From Ligustrum vulgare (Eukaryota > Streptophyta > Magnoliopsida > Lamiales > Oleaceae), in NCBI GenBank assembly GCA_963555705.1, contig OY743171.1, forward strand, positions 22,443,352 to 22,507,351: a DNA stretch of 64,000 bases, read 5' to 3'. Both the position numbers and the translations under genes were made by a program. The first letter of the stretch is position 1. The number at the start of each line of letters is the position of its first letter. The notes below the pieces were generated by a model. That model was not told the DNA's origin and searched no databases. It saw nothing but the letters and a program-made list of their open reading frames with translations. This document shows, in pieces, positions 22,026-33,494 of this stretch.

Positions 22026-22908
22026 CTAACTCAACCATCTTGCACTCAGAATCCCTGACCGTCTGAAAAATATCCCCGAATACATGATGATTCCACCAAC
22101 GTGACCCTGTTTCAACGAAAACAACTTCTCCCAAAGAGCAGCCATCCCTGTATGATGGATAGGAAATGACCACTTCTGAGAGACAAAGGCTAAAAACATG
22201 ATGCTTGGTCCAGTTATTGAGGAATCAAAACAATCTAGGCCCCAAGTTGTCCTCATCATCCCACTGAAGCAAAAGGGATGCATGGTCATACAAAGTCAAT
22301 TCAAATGCCTAATAGTAAGCTAATGACACAATGATGCTGAATCCTGTCCAGTCTCTTCCAAACCCTATCATTGGTCAAAGTATAACTGCTACCAGTAAAT
22401 CCAGCGTCCTCCAAACCATAATCAATCACCATATCTAAGAAGGCTATAGTACATCTGTCCCTGGTGTTATGATCAGTGAGCTCCCCATCGTGAGCTATAA
22501 CGTTAAAGTCTCCCACAACTATCCATGGTCCGTCCACAGTGAGGGAAATGTGATGAAGACCCTCCCAAAAAGTCCTTCCTACCAGAAACCATACAAGTAG
22601 CATAAACTGGAGTCAAGAATAAGGCCATGACAGTCTGAGATCATCAAATCTAACATTCAGATACTGGGATGATCATCCAATGAAGTAACAATAGTCACAG
22701 AATTCCAGAAAGCCCAAATATTCCCTAATGAATTCTACGTCCCAATATCAAAGTGAAGCTAAAGTCTGATATAATTAAATCTCTCTTAAAGTATAATGGG
22801 CTCCAAGATGACTAAAAAATAAACTTGATGAAGCTAAACCAAGCTCTTTAGGTTCCTGTAAGTAGCTGTGTTAGCTACACCCCTCACATTCCAAATGATG
22901 ACACTCAT
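22026..22908 (-). pseudogene. LINE ORF2 start and AP endonuclease, degraded
   Basis: The ORF2 start at 22908 reads MSVIIWNVRGVANTAT, the typical N-terminus of plant L1 endonucleases (WNVRG is the metal-binding strand). Further on, VDGPWIVVGDFNVIAHDGE (about 22535-22480) contains the catalytic GDFN, then YTLTNDRVWKRLDRI. The tail (22290-22026) has the FxxxWxxH- and LExxYDLDP-like spacer before RT. A stop or frameshift separates the first strand from the rest. Confidence 0.75.
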
Positions 22909-23559
22909 CGAGACTGGGAACGCGAGGTATCCAATGACCAACTCGTGGTCATCATCCTACTAGGTGGAAATCTTGTATCACTAGTACGCAGGTTTTTCTT
23001 CCAAGTGACTGAAATAAAACCATCATCCTCTGTATGCTAAGCAAGACCAACAAAATCATCGTTCGAAGATCTCTGCTAATGAAGCTACAACTGGGCAGCA
23101 TTCTTAGTATTAGAGTAAATCCCAGAATCAAAAGGAATGGAAGGCTCCACATTCTGATGGCAAATGTGAGGAGCATCAGAAGGAACAGCTACAAGAGCAT
23201 TAGAATTGGAGGGTTGCCCCCTCTAAAGAATATCATCAAGCAATAGGTCAGAAAGTGAAGCTAGAGAAAAATTGAAAGTGGGATCTTCTATGAGAGGTGG
23301 CATCATGGTGAAAGATCCCTGCTAGTGTGAGGTCTGAACCGCTGACGGAATGATGGATATAGGAATAAACTACTGAGTAACTGTCATAGTAGAAGGCTGA
23401 GTGTTGATTGGCTGAGCTAAGACTATCAATGTTGTAGACTGAATGGTAGAATGAACTATAGAAAGTGGACGTGGAGTTGTAGTAGTGGAGGTAGCCGCAT
23501 GAGTGGTGATCGATGGAGTGATCACTGCATGTGGTGTATGCTGAAAAGCAAGACTAGAA

Positions 23560-24610
23560 GTCCTGGGACCTTACTGTCCACTGGATACTCTAGGCATTGG
23601 TACCCAATGTCTAGGCAGGTCATCAATCACAATTCCTTTGCCCTTATCCTTCACCCTATCAACAGGCTTAGAAGGAGAGGTAGCGGTAGGAAGGACACAA
23701 GTATTAGGAACAAAAGAAGTAGCCAGAGGAGCAGAGGTAGCACCTGAATGTGCATGTGGCAAACAATTATCTACTGTATGACCCAAATGTCTGCAACAAC
23801 TACAAAATACTGGCTTCTTATCATAAACAACATGCTGGCAATTTCCAGGATATTTCTCATGCTAAATCCATAAGCGTCAGGAAGAGCAAAAGACAAATCA
23901 ACCTCAATGCAGACTCTGGCCTCACTAGGCCTCCTCAAATCAGTAGTGGCATCATCAATGCGTAGCGGTATCCCAATGTCCTGAGCTAAAGAAAATAGAC
24001 CACCCTTTGCATGGAAATGCATGGGCAATAATGGAAAAGAAACCCAAACAGGGACTAGAGGGCTCTCTTGCATAGGGTGAAATCCAAGAGTCCATTTGAT
24101 GGCCCTCATAAGGCACCCATCAATATACCAAGAAGGCTTGAGGAAAATCCGAGCATAATTATCCTCGTACGACAAGTGAATGAGGATGTGGTGTGCATCA
24201 ATTAAGTCAATAGAAAAATCACCATAAATCCAAATTTAAGGAAGCTCTCACCTACCTTAGTAATAGGAGGCTTCCTGATCAAGAATTTTCCAACAAGTGT
24301 GAACTTGTATGGCACAGCTAAAAAATGCTCATCTTCATCATAAAAAATAACAGCAGGTTCATTCAAGTGTAATGAGGGGGTCTTAGTAGCCAACCTGCGT
24401 GACTGATGCAAAAGACTTATTCTGGCTTCTCTGAGTCTGGGCGATGGATGGCTTTCCAGGAGCGACAGTTAATGTCTCAGTAGCCTTAGGTGGAGTTGTA
24501 TTACCACATGAGCTAGCACGTGGGGGTGGAGGTTGCCCAAGCATAGGTAGGCGAGGTGCATCCCGAGGTGGTGTACCTTTAACCAAAGAATCATTATTCT
24601 TTACCAATTA
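23560..24610 (-). pseudogene. LINE ORF1 (DUF4283-like, CCHC knuckle), degraded
   Basis: A proline-rich N-terminal part (24607-24400) is followed by PYKFTLVGKFLIRKPPI (about 24330-24265) and, in another frame, VPVWVSFPLLPMHFHAKGG to PSEARVCIEVDLSFALP (24060-23880), the DUF4283 fold of plant LINE nucleocapsid proteins. Then FCSCCRHLGHTVDNCLP, a C-x2-C-x3-GH-x4-C knuckle (about 23806-23762), in a third frame. It bound the LINE RNA when intact. Confidence 0.75.
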
Positions 24611-25429
24611 TTCTAAGGATCATTACCAAGAGCTTTAGAAGGTACCAAATCAATAGGAGCAAGTTTGGAAATTTGGTTGGAGGCATTAGCAACTGAAGAA
24701 ATAGCCTTGATATGTGTGCTCAAATGTACGCTTCCCAATGCAGACAAACCGAGAGGATTAGGTACCAAAGAGGGCTCTCTAAGTATTTGCTAGTGCGTAG
24801 GAGCTGATGGAGGAGGTTTCTTGATCAGATTTCCAGCAGAAAGAACCCAAATCGCTACCTCGATTTTCGAACAAGAAGGCACGAATTCCAATGTAGAGTT
24901 ACAGTACTTGGAGGAACGGGGACCAAACTTGGGTAATTTGGGTCATTTGAGATCAGTGGAGTTACTGGCTCGCCAATTCTACCCAAAAATCCCAAAATTC
25001 GCTGCCTTAATTTGCATGCCATTTTACATTCCCAATGCATCATGAATTACAACATTTTTTGGAACTAATGACATATCCATGGTTTTTAGGTGTTCTGAAA
25101 CTGTTGGTGATGATTTCAGACCTAAAATCAGGCCAGAACTTGTTCCCTCAAAATTCGTGCCCAAAAGCGCATTTTCCAATGTAGAATTCACCCCCACAAT
25201 TGACAGAATAAAGAGGATTTGATGTCATTTCCATGGTTTTCATGTGCTCTGGAGCCAATGTGATTGTTTTAGATTCTAATTCTAATCAGAAATCACTACC
25301 TCATTATTCGTGCCAAAATCTCTACCAACTTGAAATCTTTGTTTCCCCTAACTGCATTAAAGAAAGAGAGGCACATGTTTGTTGCTTTTAAATAAAATGA
25401 CGAAGGGTCGTAACCCTTCCTGTAAGTAA

Positions 25430-26530
25430 TTAAAATTCTCTTATGGTTTAGGGAACTCCATCAATATGAGTGTTGTAGTCTTATTGAAGTTGACCTCAAT
25501 ACCTCTCTCAATGATCATGAATCCTAAGAACTTGCCTGATCCAACTCTGAATGTACGCTTGGTCGGGTTTAATTTCATCTTATGCTAGCAGAGGTGGGAA
25601 AAGATGTTTTCCAAGTTGGAAACATGATCTACCCTTCTTGAGCTCTTGAAAACCATGTAATCCACGTACACCTCAATACTTTGTCTTATGTGTTTTCCAA
25701 AAACCATGTTTACCAACCATTAAAATGTTGTCCTTTATGTGTTTGCCAAAAACCATGTTTAACGACTATTAAAATGTTGTCCTTACATTCTTTAAACCAA
25801 ACAACATGATATTATAACAATATATATCTTTGTCTACCATGAAAGAGGTTTTCTCTTGGTCTTCCTCGGTCATTCTTATCTGATGATATATCTTGATAAT
25901 ACGTCAAGAAAACTCTAGAGTTAGAAACATGAGGTCTAATCTACCAACCTACCAATTCAAGGGAGGGGTAACTATCTTTGGGACATGTTGTGTTCAAATA
26001 TGTGAAGTCTATGCACGCAAGCCACTTTTTGTTGGCCTCCTTTACCAAGACTACATTGTCCAACCATTCTGGATATTTTACCTCTCAAATAAGCTGTACC
26101 TTTAAGAGTTTATGGAGTTCTTCCCTAATGACTTGTCTCCTTTCAGCGGCATATTGTCTTCTTCATTGTTTTATTGGATTTTTATTGGTTTGCACACTAA
26201 GCCAGTGTACAACAATGTCGAGATATATCCCTAGCTTGTCTTTTACACTCTTGGCGAACACGTCAAGATATCTTCTTAAGCAGTCTAGTAGTTTTTTCTT
26301 TAATACTATGGTAGGTCTTTCCCAATGATGAAGGATTTTCCTTCAGCGATCATGACTCCTCCAATTCTTTTACTAGGGACATGCATTCTTCGATCAATGG
26401 CCAAGTTATCATCAAGTATATCTTCCATTTGCTTATGCAACCGATGTAACAACGTCGTGATGCTACTTGACCTCCATGTACTATTTAAGTAGCTGTCGGT
26501 GTGGAAGTTTGACTATCAGAAAGTATGTTG
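25430..26530 (-). pseudogene. Tat-like gypsy reverse transcriptase, degraded
   Basis: Minus-strand pieces in order: a linker before RT (26530-26290), RRQYAAERRQVIREELHKLL (about 26170-26105), VKYPEWLDNVVLVKEANKKW and FTYLNTTCPKDSYP (about 26085-25985; family: VxYPxWLANxVxVxKxNGKWRVCxDFTDLNKACPKDxxP). Then YVDYMVFK (about 25660-25637), a damaged YVDDMVxKS box in which the second aspartate is tyrosine. Then KLNPTKRTFRVGSGKFLGFM and IERGIEVN (about 25580-25490). The stretch is cut at 26530 by the CRM-like element and at about 25430 by the LINE. Confidence 0.8.
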
Positions 26531-27419
26531 TGATGAGTTCCGGAGTGGCTCGACGAGCGTTGACCCGTTGCACGTGCCCGTAGGACCCATAACGAGACAA
26601 AGAGCCAAAAGAATCAAGCAGGCAATGCAAGGATTCATGCAAGCGTGGATGGACGAGTGCTCTAGTGCAAGGACTTCATTTACGTTGCATAAGAATATAG
26701 AAGAGGAGCCAAAGTTATTGCAATGCATTTGGATCAAGGAAGAACAAGAAATTGGGCAGCAGCTGAGTCACGGCCGTAAAGACTGAAATCACGGCCGTAA
26801 AGCCAAAATTACGGCCGTAACACTACAATGGCGAAATTATGCAGAAGAGGACTTACGGTCGTAACCCACATCTTCACGGCCGTAAAGAGTTTTGTAGTTT
26901 TAATCCAGAATATTGATTACGGCCGTAAATGGTATTGTCAAGGCCGTAACAAATGTTTTCAATTTTCATCCGTAGCTTGCTTACGGCCGTAAACTCATAA
27001 GTCACGGCCGTAACTTAGGTTCCAAATTTTAAGACAATGTTAGGCGTTTAGTTTATTTTGGAATTCTAGTTTATTTAGGTTTCTTTATTTTGTTAGCCTA
27101 TATATATGGCTTTATTCAGCATTGTAAAGACACAACTTTTATTCTTGAGATTAATGATATTGAAGGTGAGATATTCCCTTATATTTTCTTCGTGTTCTCG
27201 TCGAACAAATTAAACTTATCAAAGGATTTGACAACCTTTGTGGCGTTCCCCCTTTGTGGTTCTTATCTCCGCATCGTAACGGGTTTTGGGTTTAATATAC
27301 CCATAGTTCTTGCTTCGTGAGGTCGGGGTTGCATTGTTACCGTCTACTATCTTGGATTTTAGAGCTTTCCGGTGTTTAATTTCGCGTGTTCTTGGTGATC
27401 CCCATAACGGATCATATCA
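26531..27419 (+). mobile_element. 5' LTR of CRM-like element
   Basis: 889 bp. The first 256 bp carry a copy of the last 85 codons of pol, which make no sense in a 5' LTR and are present only because the pol frame overlaps U3. Nine copies of ACGGCCGTAA or near-variants lie at 26770-27013. A TATATATA box (about 27101-27108) followed by the R region is the likely promoter. Confidence 0.92.
26770..27013 (+). repeat. array of ACGGCCGTAA palindromic motifs in the 5' LTR
   Basis: The motif core is CGGCCG inside TTACGGCCGTAA half-palindromes. Starts are at 26770, 26791, 26811, 26855 (variant), 26876, 26919, 26940 (variant), 26983 and 27004. The 3' LTR (41655-41918) has the same set plus one more copy within a 17-bp insertion. 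They lie just upstream of the LTR TATA box. Confidence 0.9.
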
Positions 27420-28029
27420 TCTTGTATCAGAGCCTGTCTCTAAATCCAATTATTTAGTATTCCAGTTCTTTTTCTTTTATTTCCAGTTATTAATCATTCA
27501 AAAAAAAAATATTTCCATTCCAATTCGTGTTTCTTGAAATTTCTCCAGAAAATTCAAGATTTGCCAATTTCTGTTTTTCTTGTTCTTGATTATTCTTGTT
27601 GAATAGGATATATAAAAAAAAAAAAAAGGAAGAAAAAAGATAGTTGTTGATTTGGACAAGAAATCAAGAAAATAATCTTGGGCAAATCTTTCCAACAAAT
27701 CCTTGTTTCCATAAAATTCTTTATTCTTGTTTCCATAAAACTTCTTCTTGCAATAGAATTCTTGTTTCCATAATTTCTTTCTTAAATTTCCTAATTCCAA
27801 TATTTTCCATCAACTTTCCTTATTTACACTTTGGGGTTTATTCCACAAGGACCAAATCCGTGACTAGTTTGGTGGGTTCTTTGAGAACGTGGGAAAAAAA
27901 GGGAATAGAGAGGAAAAAGGCAGAGTGGTGAGATTAATAGAGGGAAAAAGCCAAATTGAGTGATACACGAGCGATAAAACACGTGAGGATCTTTATTTAA
28001 TTTTTTTTCTCTTTTCTTTATTACTAACC
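27420..28029 (+). other. CRM-like element leader with primer-binding site
   Basis: TTGTATCAGAGC at 27422-27433 matches the usual tRNA-Met primer complement TGGTATCAGAGC except at one base. The rest is a non-coding AT-rich leader; the gag-pol ATG is at 28030 in the context accATGt. Confidence 0.75.
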
Positions 28030-31000
28030 ATGTCACAGAAGGAAGTTTCGTCAACGGAAAAGGATCTTCAAGATTTCAAAATGCTTGCAATGGTGGAGGA
28101 ACGTTTTGCAAAATTTGAGGCGAGGTTGGATGCCAAGTTGGAAGCAAAATTTGGTCCACAATCCGGCGTGAATGTGGAAAGGGCTAATAATCTAGGGGAA
28201 AGACGAGGTGCGGGAAATGTTCAACCACGTCAGGAACAACTGCGCAATTTTCCTAATTTACGGAGACCACTAAGGTATGACTTCAACCCACAATTTAGAG
28301 CTAGGACTGAACGTGTTGAGGTTGTTGATAGTGATGAGGATAGTGGTGATTTATCTATTACTAGTGTTGGTAGGAGACGAGATCGGGGAGAAAGACGTGA
28401 TAGGGGATATAGGCGTGATCGTAGGGATGATGTAGATGGACATATTGGTAATATAAAAATGTCCATTCCCTCATTTCAAGGTAAAAGTAATCCGGACGTT
28501 TATTTTGAATGGGAAAAGAGGGTAGAATTGATTTTCGATTGTCATAATTATTCTGAATCAAAAAAGGTTAAATTGGCAGTCGTAGAGTTTACTGATTATG
28601 CTATAGTATGGTGGGATCAATTGGTTACTAGTAAAAGGAGAAACGGGGAGAGGCCAATTGAAACTTGGGATGAGTTGAAGGCCCTTATGAGAAAACGATT
28701 TGTGCCTGGACATTACTATAGGGATCTCTACCAAAAACTACAAACCCTTTCCCAAGGTAGTAAGAGTGTGGAGGATTACCATAGGGAGATGGAGGTTGCC
28801 ATGATTAGGGCTAATATAGAGGAAGACCCGGAGGCAACCATGGCTAGGTTTTTAAATGGTTTAAATCGAGATATTGCTAATGTTATTGAATTGCAGCATT
28901 ATATCGATTTGGAGGAAATGCTTCACATGGCCATGAAAGTGGAGCGACAATTAAAAAGGAAGGGAACTTCAAAATTCTCTACAACTTCTAATTCTTTTGG
29001 TAAGTCTACATGGAGTGGGACTTCTAAAAATGAGGGGGTTGTACAGAAAAATAAATTTGAGGCACCGAAGGGAAAAGTAGAGCCACCCAACAAAGGTAAA
29101 ATTACTTCTGACTCTCAAACTTCTACGACTAGAGATATCCGTTGCTTTAAATGTTCGGGATTAGGACATATTTCTTCACAATGTCCAAATAAACGAATAT
29201 TGGTTATGCGTGATGGGGTATTAAGTTCGGAGGATGAGAAAGAGAGAGAGGTGGAGGATGAGTATAAGGATATGCCAGCTCTAAAGGATGTTAGTGAAAA
29301 TGATGATGCGGACTATGCAGTAGCTAAATCACTTGTCACTAGGAGAGCCCTTAGTACTCAAGTTAAGGTGGAAGAGTCGGGTGAGCAGCGAGAAAATATA
29401 TTTCATACTAGGTGCTTTGTGAATAACAAGGTGTGTAGTTTGATAATAGATGGGGGTAGTTGTGCGAACGTTGCTAGCACTACTCTAGTGGAGAAACTGT
29501 GCCTACCTATACTAAAACACCCTAGGCCATATAAGCTACAGTGGTTAAATGAATCGGGTGAGATTAAGGTAAATAAACAGGTGGTAGTTGATTTGGCGAT
29601 TGGGAAGTATGAAGATAGCGTGGTTTGTGATGTGGTACCCATGCATGCGGGGCACATCTTGTTGGGCAGGCCATGGCAATTCGATAGGAAGGTTATTCAT
29701 GATGGATTTAAAAATAGGTATACCTTCACTAAGGATGGGAAAAATGTCAAACTAATGCCTTTGTCACCTCAACAGGTCTATGAAGACCAACTGAAATTAA
29801 AAAGTGAGGAAGAGAGAAAGAGGGTCGGGACCACGATCCCGGAAAAAGGAGAGTTGAGTGAACAAAAGAGGGTCGGGACCACGATCCCGAAAAAAGGAGA
29901 GTTGAGTGAACAAAAGAGGGTCGGGACCACGATCCCGGAAAAAGGAGAGTTGTGTGAAAAATCGAGAGTTGGGACCACGATCCCAGAAAAAGGAGAGGGT
30001 GTGAAGAGTGCCAGTAAAAGAGAGAAAACAAAGGTAAGCTTCTACGCAAAACAGAGTGATATCACCAAAGCTATTTCTACAAATAAACCTGTGATTTTAC
30101 TAATGTACAAGGAATCTCTCCTTGTGTTCGATGAAGCTAACCACTCCCTCCCCAGTTTAGCTATGTCTCTTTTGCAGGAATTTGCAGATTTATTTCCCGA
30201 GGAGATTCCGAGTGGGCTGCCGCCAATTCGAGGGATTGAACACCAGATTGACTTCGTGCCAGGAGCGGTCATTCCAAACAGGCCAGCTTATAGGAGCAAT
30301 CCAGAAGAGACCAAGGAGCTACAAAAGCAGGTTGAAGAGCTGCTGAAAAAGGGCTATGTTCGGGAAAGCATGAGTCCATGTGCAGTACCAGTTCTGTTGG
30401 TACCCAAAAAGGATGGGACTTGGAGGATGTGCGTGGACTGTAGGGCAGTCAACAATATTACGGTAAAGTATCGCCATCCCATACCTAGACTTGATGACAT
30501 GCTTGATGAACTTTATGGTGCTAGTATTTTTAGTAAAATAGACCTTAAGAGTGGTTATCACCAAATTCGTATGAAAGAAGGTGATGAATGGAAAACCGCC
30601 TTCAAAACCAAATATGGTTTATATGAATGGATGGTTATGCCGTTCGGCCTCTCAAATGCACCTAGCACTTTTATGAGATTAATGAATCATGTCTTGCGTG
30701 CTTACATTGGTAAATTTTTCGTGGTATACTTTGATGACATTCTGGTATATAGTAAAAACTTAGGTGATCACATTGAACATTTAAGATCTGTTTTGGAAGT
30801 TTTGAAAACTGATAAACTATATGCTAATTTTAAAAAGTGTACTTTTTGCATGGAAAAGGTAATTTTTCTTGGTTTTGTCGTTAGTTCTAATGGTGTTGAG
30901 GTAGATGAGGAGAAAATTCGTGCTATTAAAGAATGGCCAACTCCCAAAAGTATTACGGAGGTTAGGAGCTTTCACGGGTTGACTGGGTTTTATAGGAGGT

Positions 31001-31089
31001 TTGTTAAAGATTTTAGCACACTTGTAGCACCACTAACAGAAATTGTAACGCCCCGAGTTCCGAGGAGCACGGGAACGTCACTTTTCTAA
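28030..31089 (+). CDS. CRM-like gag-pol polyprotein, N-terminal 1005 codons (interrupted by nested element)
   Basis: Gag, protease and RT in one open frame. Seen: a retrotransposon gag domain (about 139-310), CCHC knuckle C372-x2-C375-x4-H380-x4-C385, an aspartic protease box LIIDGGSCAN with D474, an unusual linker with four 16-residue repeats starting RVGTTIPEKG (from residue 598), and RT from about 760 with YFDDILVYS at 900-908, both catalytic aspartates intact. True element coding ends at 31043; the last 15 codons to 31089 are read from the invading LTR. No stop or frameshift precedes the insertion, so this part could still be translated into capsid and RT. The next domain, RNase H, resumes at 39670. 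Gag packages the RNA; RT copies it in virus-like particles. Confidence 0.92.
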   Translation: MSQKEVSSTEKDLQDFKMLAMVEERFAKFEARLDAKLEAKFGPQSGVNVERANNLGERRGAGNVQPRQEQLRNFPNLRRPLRYDFNPQFRARTERVEVVDSDEDSGDLSITSVGRRRDRGERRDRGYRRDRRDDVDGHIGNIKMSIPSFQGKSNPDVYFEWEKRVELIFDCHNYSESKKVKLAVVEFTDYAIVWWDQLVTSKRRNGERPIETWDELKALMRKRFVPGHYYRDLYQKLQTLSQGSKSVEDYHREMEVAMIRANIEEDPEATMARFLNGLNRDIANVIELQHYIDLEEMLHMAMKVERQLKRKGTSKFSTTSNSFGKSTWSGTSKNEGVVQKNKFEAPKGKVEPPNKGKITSDSQTSTTRDIRCFKCSGLGHISSQCPNKRILVMRDGVLSSEDEKEREVEDEYKDMPALKDVSENDDADYAVAKSLVTRRALSTQVKVEESGEQRENIFHTRCFVNNKVCSLIIDGGSCANVASTTLVEKLCLPILKHPRPYKLQWLNESGEIKVNKQVVVDLAIGKYEDSVVCDVVPMHAGHILLGRPWQFDRKVIHDGFKNRYTFTKDGKNVKLMPLSPQQVYEDQLKLKSEEERKRVGTTIPEKGELSEQKRVGTTIPKKGELSEQKRVGTTIPEKGELCEKSRVGTTIPEKGEGVKSASKREKTKVSFYAKQSDITKAISTNKPVILLMYKESLLVFDEANHSLPSLAMSLLQEFADLFPEEIPSGLPPIRGIEHQIDFVPGAVIPNRPAYRSNPEETKELQKQVEELLKKGYVRESMSPCAVPVLLVPKKDGTWRMCVDCRAVNNITVKYRHPIPRLDDMLDELYGASIFSKIDLKSGYHQIRMKEGDEWKTAFKTKYGLYEWMVMPFGLSNAPSTFMRLMNHVLRAYIGKFFVVYFDDILVYSKNLGDHIEHLRSVLEVLKTDKLYANFKKCTFCMEKVIFLGFVVSSNGVEVDEEKIRAIKEWPTPKSITEVRSFHGLTGFYRRFVKDFSTLVAPLTEIVTPRVPRSTGTSLF
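29821..30012 (+). repeat. four 48-bp tandem repeats in the gag-pol linker
   Basis: Units start at 29821, 29869, 29917 and 29965, each coding RVGTTIPEKGELSEQ-like 16-mers between protease and RT. Each unit contains an imperfect palindrome around GGGACCACGATCCC. Confidence 0.9.
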
Positions 31090-33494
31090 ATTCTTGAAAT
31101 AAACTTTGTTGCGGAAAATGACTAAATATTAAATATCGCATTTATTGAATAAAAGTTTAGCGATAATTCAATAATTCAGATGAAATAAGTAAATTCGTAC
31201 AAATTTATAAGAATTGAGAATTCTTGATAAAATGAAATAATTATTTCAAAGCTCATGACTTTTAAAAATATCAATTTATAATTTTTCCGTCATTGCCCAT
31301 CATTCGCCATCGTCTCCGAAATCTGCAAAAGTTGTTAAAATAATGGGTTGAGCATTTCAAAAATGAAATACTCAGTAGACTCATCGCCAATAATTAATCT
31401 ACAAGATAATTGAACAAGAAATTATGCAAATAATGTAGTGACATTCTTTTCTTATTCATAGGCATCACATAGTGAACGCAAATGAACACATTCTTTTCTT
31501 TTCTTGGCTAGCAGATAAGTTATGCCAAGCATAACATAAATTATTTATCTCAAAAGAGATATTCTTTTCTTTATCTCAAAGGAGATATTCTTTTCTCATG
31601 CAATTAAGCACAAAATCACACAAATCCACATAACACATGCAATTATAATATAAATCAATTAGTGGGGGCGAGTCTACCTCAATTCCGACGAGTGCAAAGT
31701 TGAGCGGGATATGACTTCAATCTTTCAAATCTCCGTACGCTTCGTCTAGCCCATAAGTTACATTAGTCTTTTGAAATTTATATTTTAAATATGATAATTT
31801 ACAATTTGGGGACTGAAATTGATGATTTGAAAGTTGAGGGACTAAAATGAGTACTTTTGAAAGGTGAGGGACTAAAATGAATACTTTGAAATTTGAGTTG
31901 AAACTCAAAACGAATATTAAACAATAGGGCTGAAATAATAGATTTTAAAACTATAGGACTGATTTAAATAACTTTGGAAAAACGAAGGACCAAAATGCAA
32001 TTTTTGAAAATTTAAAGTATAATATCTCAGAGCTTATCTCTCTCTTTCTCTCAAACGCGATCAGGGGAGGGGAGAAAAGGTTGTGACGGCGGCGAGAAAA
32101 TTGGGAGAAACCGGTCTTCAGCCGGCGGAACACCGGCGCAAAGCCGGCGCAGGTTGCAGCCCACGGCGAGGGTAGCTGTAGGCTAGGTTTTTCTTTGTGG
32201 ATTTGGTGCGAGAAAAGGGGTACGAAGCCGAGGTGAAAGATCGTGACTTGGTCTGAAATTCCGACCATGAACCCGACGATTCAAGGTGAGTGTTTAGTAT
32301 TGAATTCTCCTTGGTCTTGGGTTTTGATTTGGGTTGGGGTTGGCCGCTATTTGGTGGATGGCAGTGGTCGGTTTTGGAGTTGGTGGTTTGCGATGTGGAT
32401 TTAAATTTGGGTTTTGGTTGTCATTGATGGATGTAGATGGTAGTTGGTGATGAACTGATGATGGTGCAGGCGGCGCTATGGTGTTGGAGGCAGAGTGGTG
32501 TTGCTGCAGTGATGATAGCGATGGCTATTTAACAGATTGATGGTTTTGATTCTGAAATGGTTCTATTGTGGTGGTTATGGCAGTGATTCGTTGGTGTTGG
32601 GGGCAGTGAGCTGGTGTTCGACGATTGTTGTGGTGGTGTGGTCCGCGTGTGGGGGTGGCTAGAGGTTTTTGAATTTGGTTGTGAAGAAGGCAGAGGATAG
32701 GCGAGCGGCTTAGGTGGTGGTTCGACCATGGTGTTGTGGCGATTGCTTCGAATTAGGGTGGTGGTGTGGAATATAGCAGATTGTGGTTTGATGGTGTGGC
32801 TGCTGTCGTGAATATAGCTTGGCCATGGCTGATTTGTGCAGTTTGTGGGTTGGGAAAAAGTGGTGGTTGCCAGTTGGGTGATGGTGGAATACTGGTCGGA
32901 AGTTTGAGGCTCGACATTGGTTGAGGTTCACGGTGATGCTGGGATGGGTATGTTGCGTGGTGTTGCAATTGGAGAGTTTTTGGGTTTGAGGAATGAATTG
33001 TGTGTTTGGTGGACGTAAGGTGCACCAAGGTTTTTAACGTGGTGCTTGTGCTCTAATTTTAGTAGATTAGGGTGAATATTGGTTTTATGGAAAATTAGCA
33101 AGAATTTTGGAAATAAGTATCGCTTGTGTAAGGAATGACTTGGTGAGGAAGAAGTTGTTGAATTAATTGGGCCAAGAAATGACTTATTGAGTTTTAAATG
33201 GGCTTGAATGATTGGTAAAAATATTTGGGCTCGATAAATTGGATTGGGTTAAAACAGTTGAAATTTGGACTTAATATAATTAATACTTGGACTTTGAAAA
33301 TAAACTGTGATATTGAAATATATTTGATAAAAATTAAAATTTGATTAAGTATTTGAATAAATTAAATTTTCCACTTAACTGGCTAGACGAGCACGCGTTT
33401 AAAAATAAAATAACTAAATGATGGGCAAGGTCGAAGCGACACGTTTTTAAAAATACTTATTTGAATAAAATCACGAAAATTCTCGGTCGCTACA
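31044..33494 (-). mobile_element. 3' LTR of nested Tekay-like element
   Basis: Plus-strand ends are TGTAACGCCCCGAG and CGGTCGCTACA. It contains a GC-rich patch (about 32060-32290) with an antisense ATG at 32268 and the donor-like CAAGGTGAGT at 32281-32290, followed by 700 bp of TG-rich DNA. The minus-strand frames there are Pro/His-rich and not called genes. Confidence 0.9.

Larger units (their letters stand above)
17181..25420 (-). mobile_element. L1-type LINE, minus strand, decayed, interrupted by 17530-19323
   Basis: The 3' end is marked by 14 T (17181-17194; poly(A) on the minus strand). Reading leftwards from about 25.4 kb the order is ORF1 with a DUF4283-like domain and CCHC knuckle, AP endonuclease, reverse transcriptase, then RNase H, the usual layout of plant L1 elements. 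All parts have stops or frameshifts. The 5' limit is approximate: Tat-like RT resumes at about 25430. I found no clear target-site duplication, and about 45 codons of the host gypsy pol seem to be missing at the junction. Confidence 0.78.

Noticed and set aside
25403..25418. Hairpin AAGGGTCGTAACCCTT at the LINE 5' side
   Set aside because: A short 6-bp stem at an uncertain boundary; no evidence that it marks the LINE start or a target duplication.
32529..33028. Pro/His/Thr-rich minus-strand frames (also at 38704-39203 and 63496-64000)
   Set aside because: They mirror TG-rich DNA of the LTRs, appear as exact duplicates in both LTRs and have no domain.
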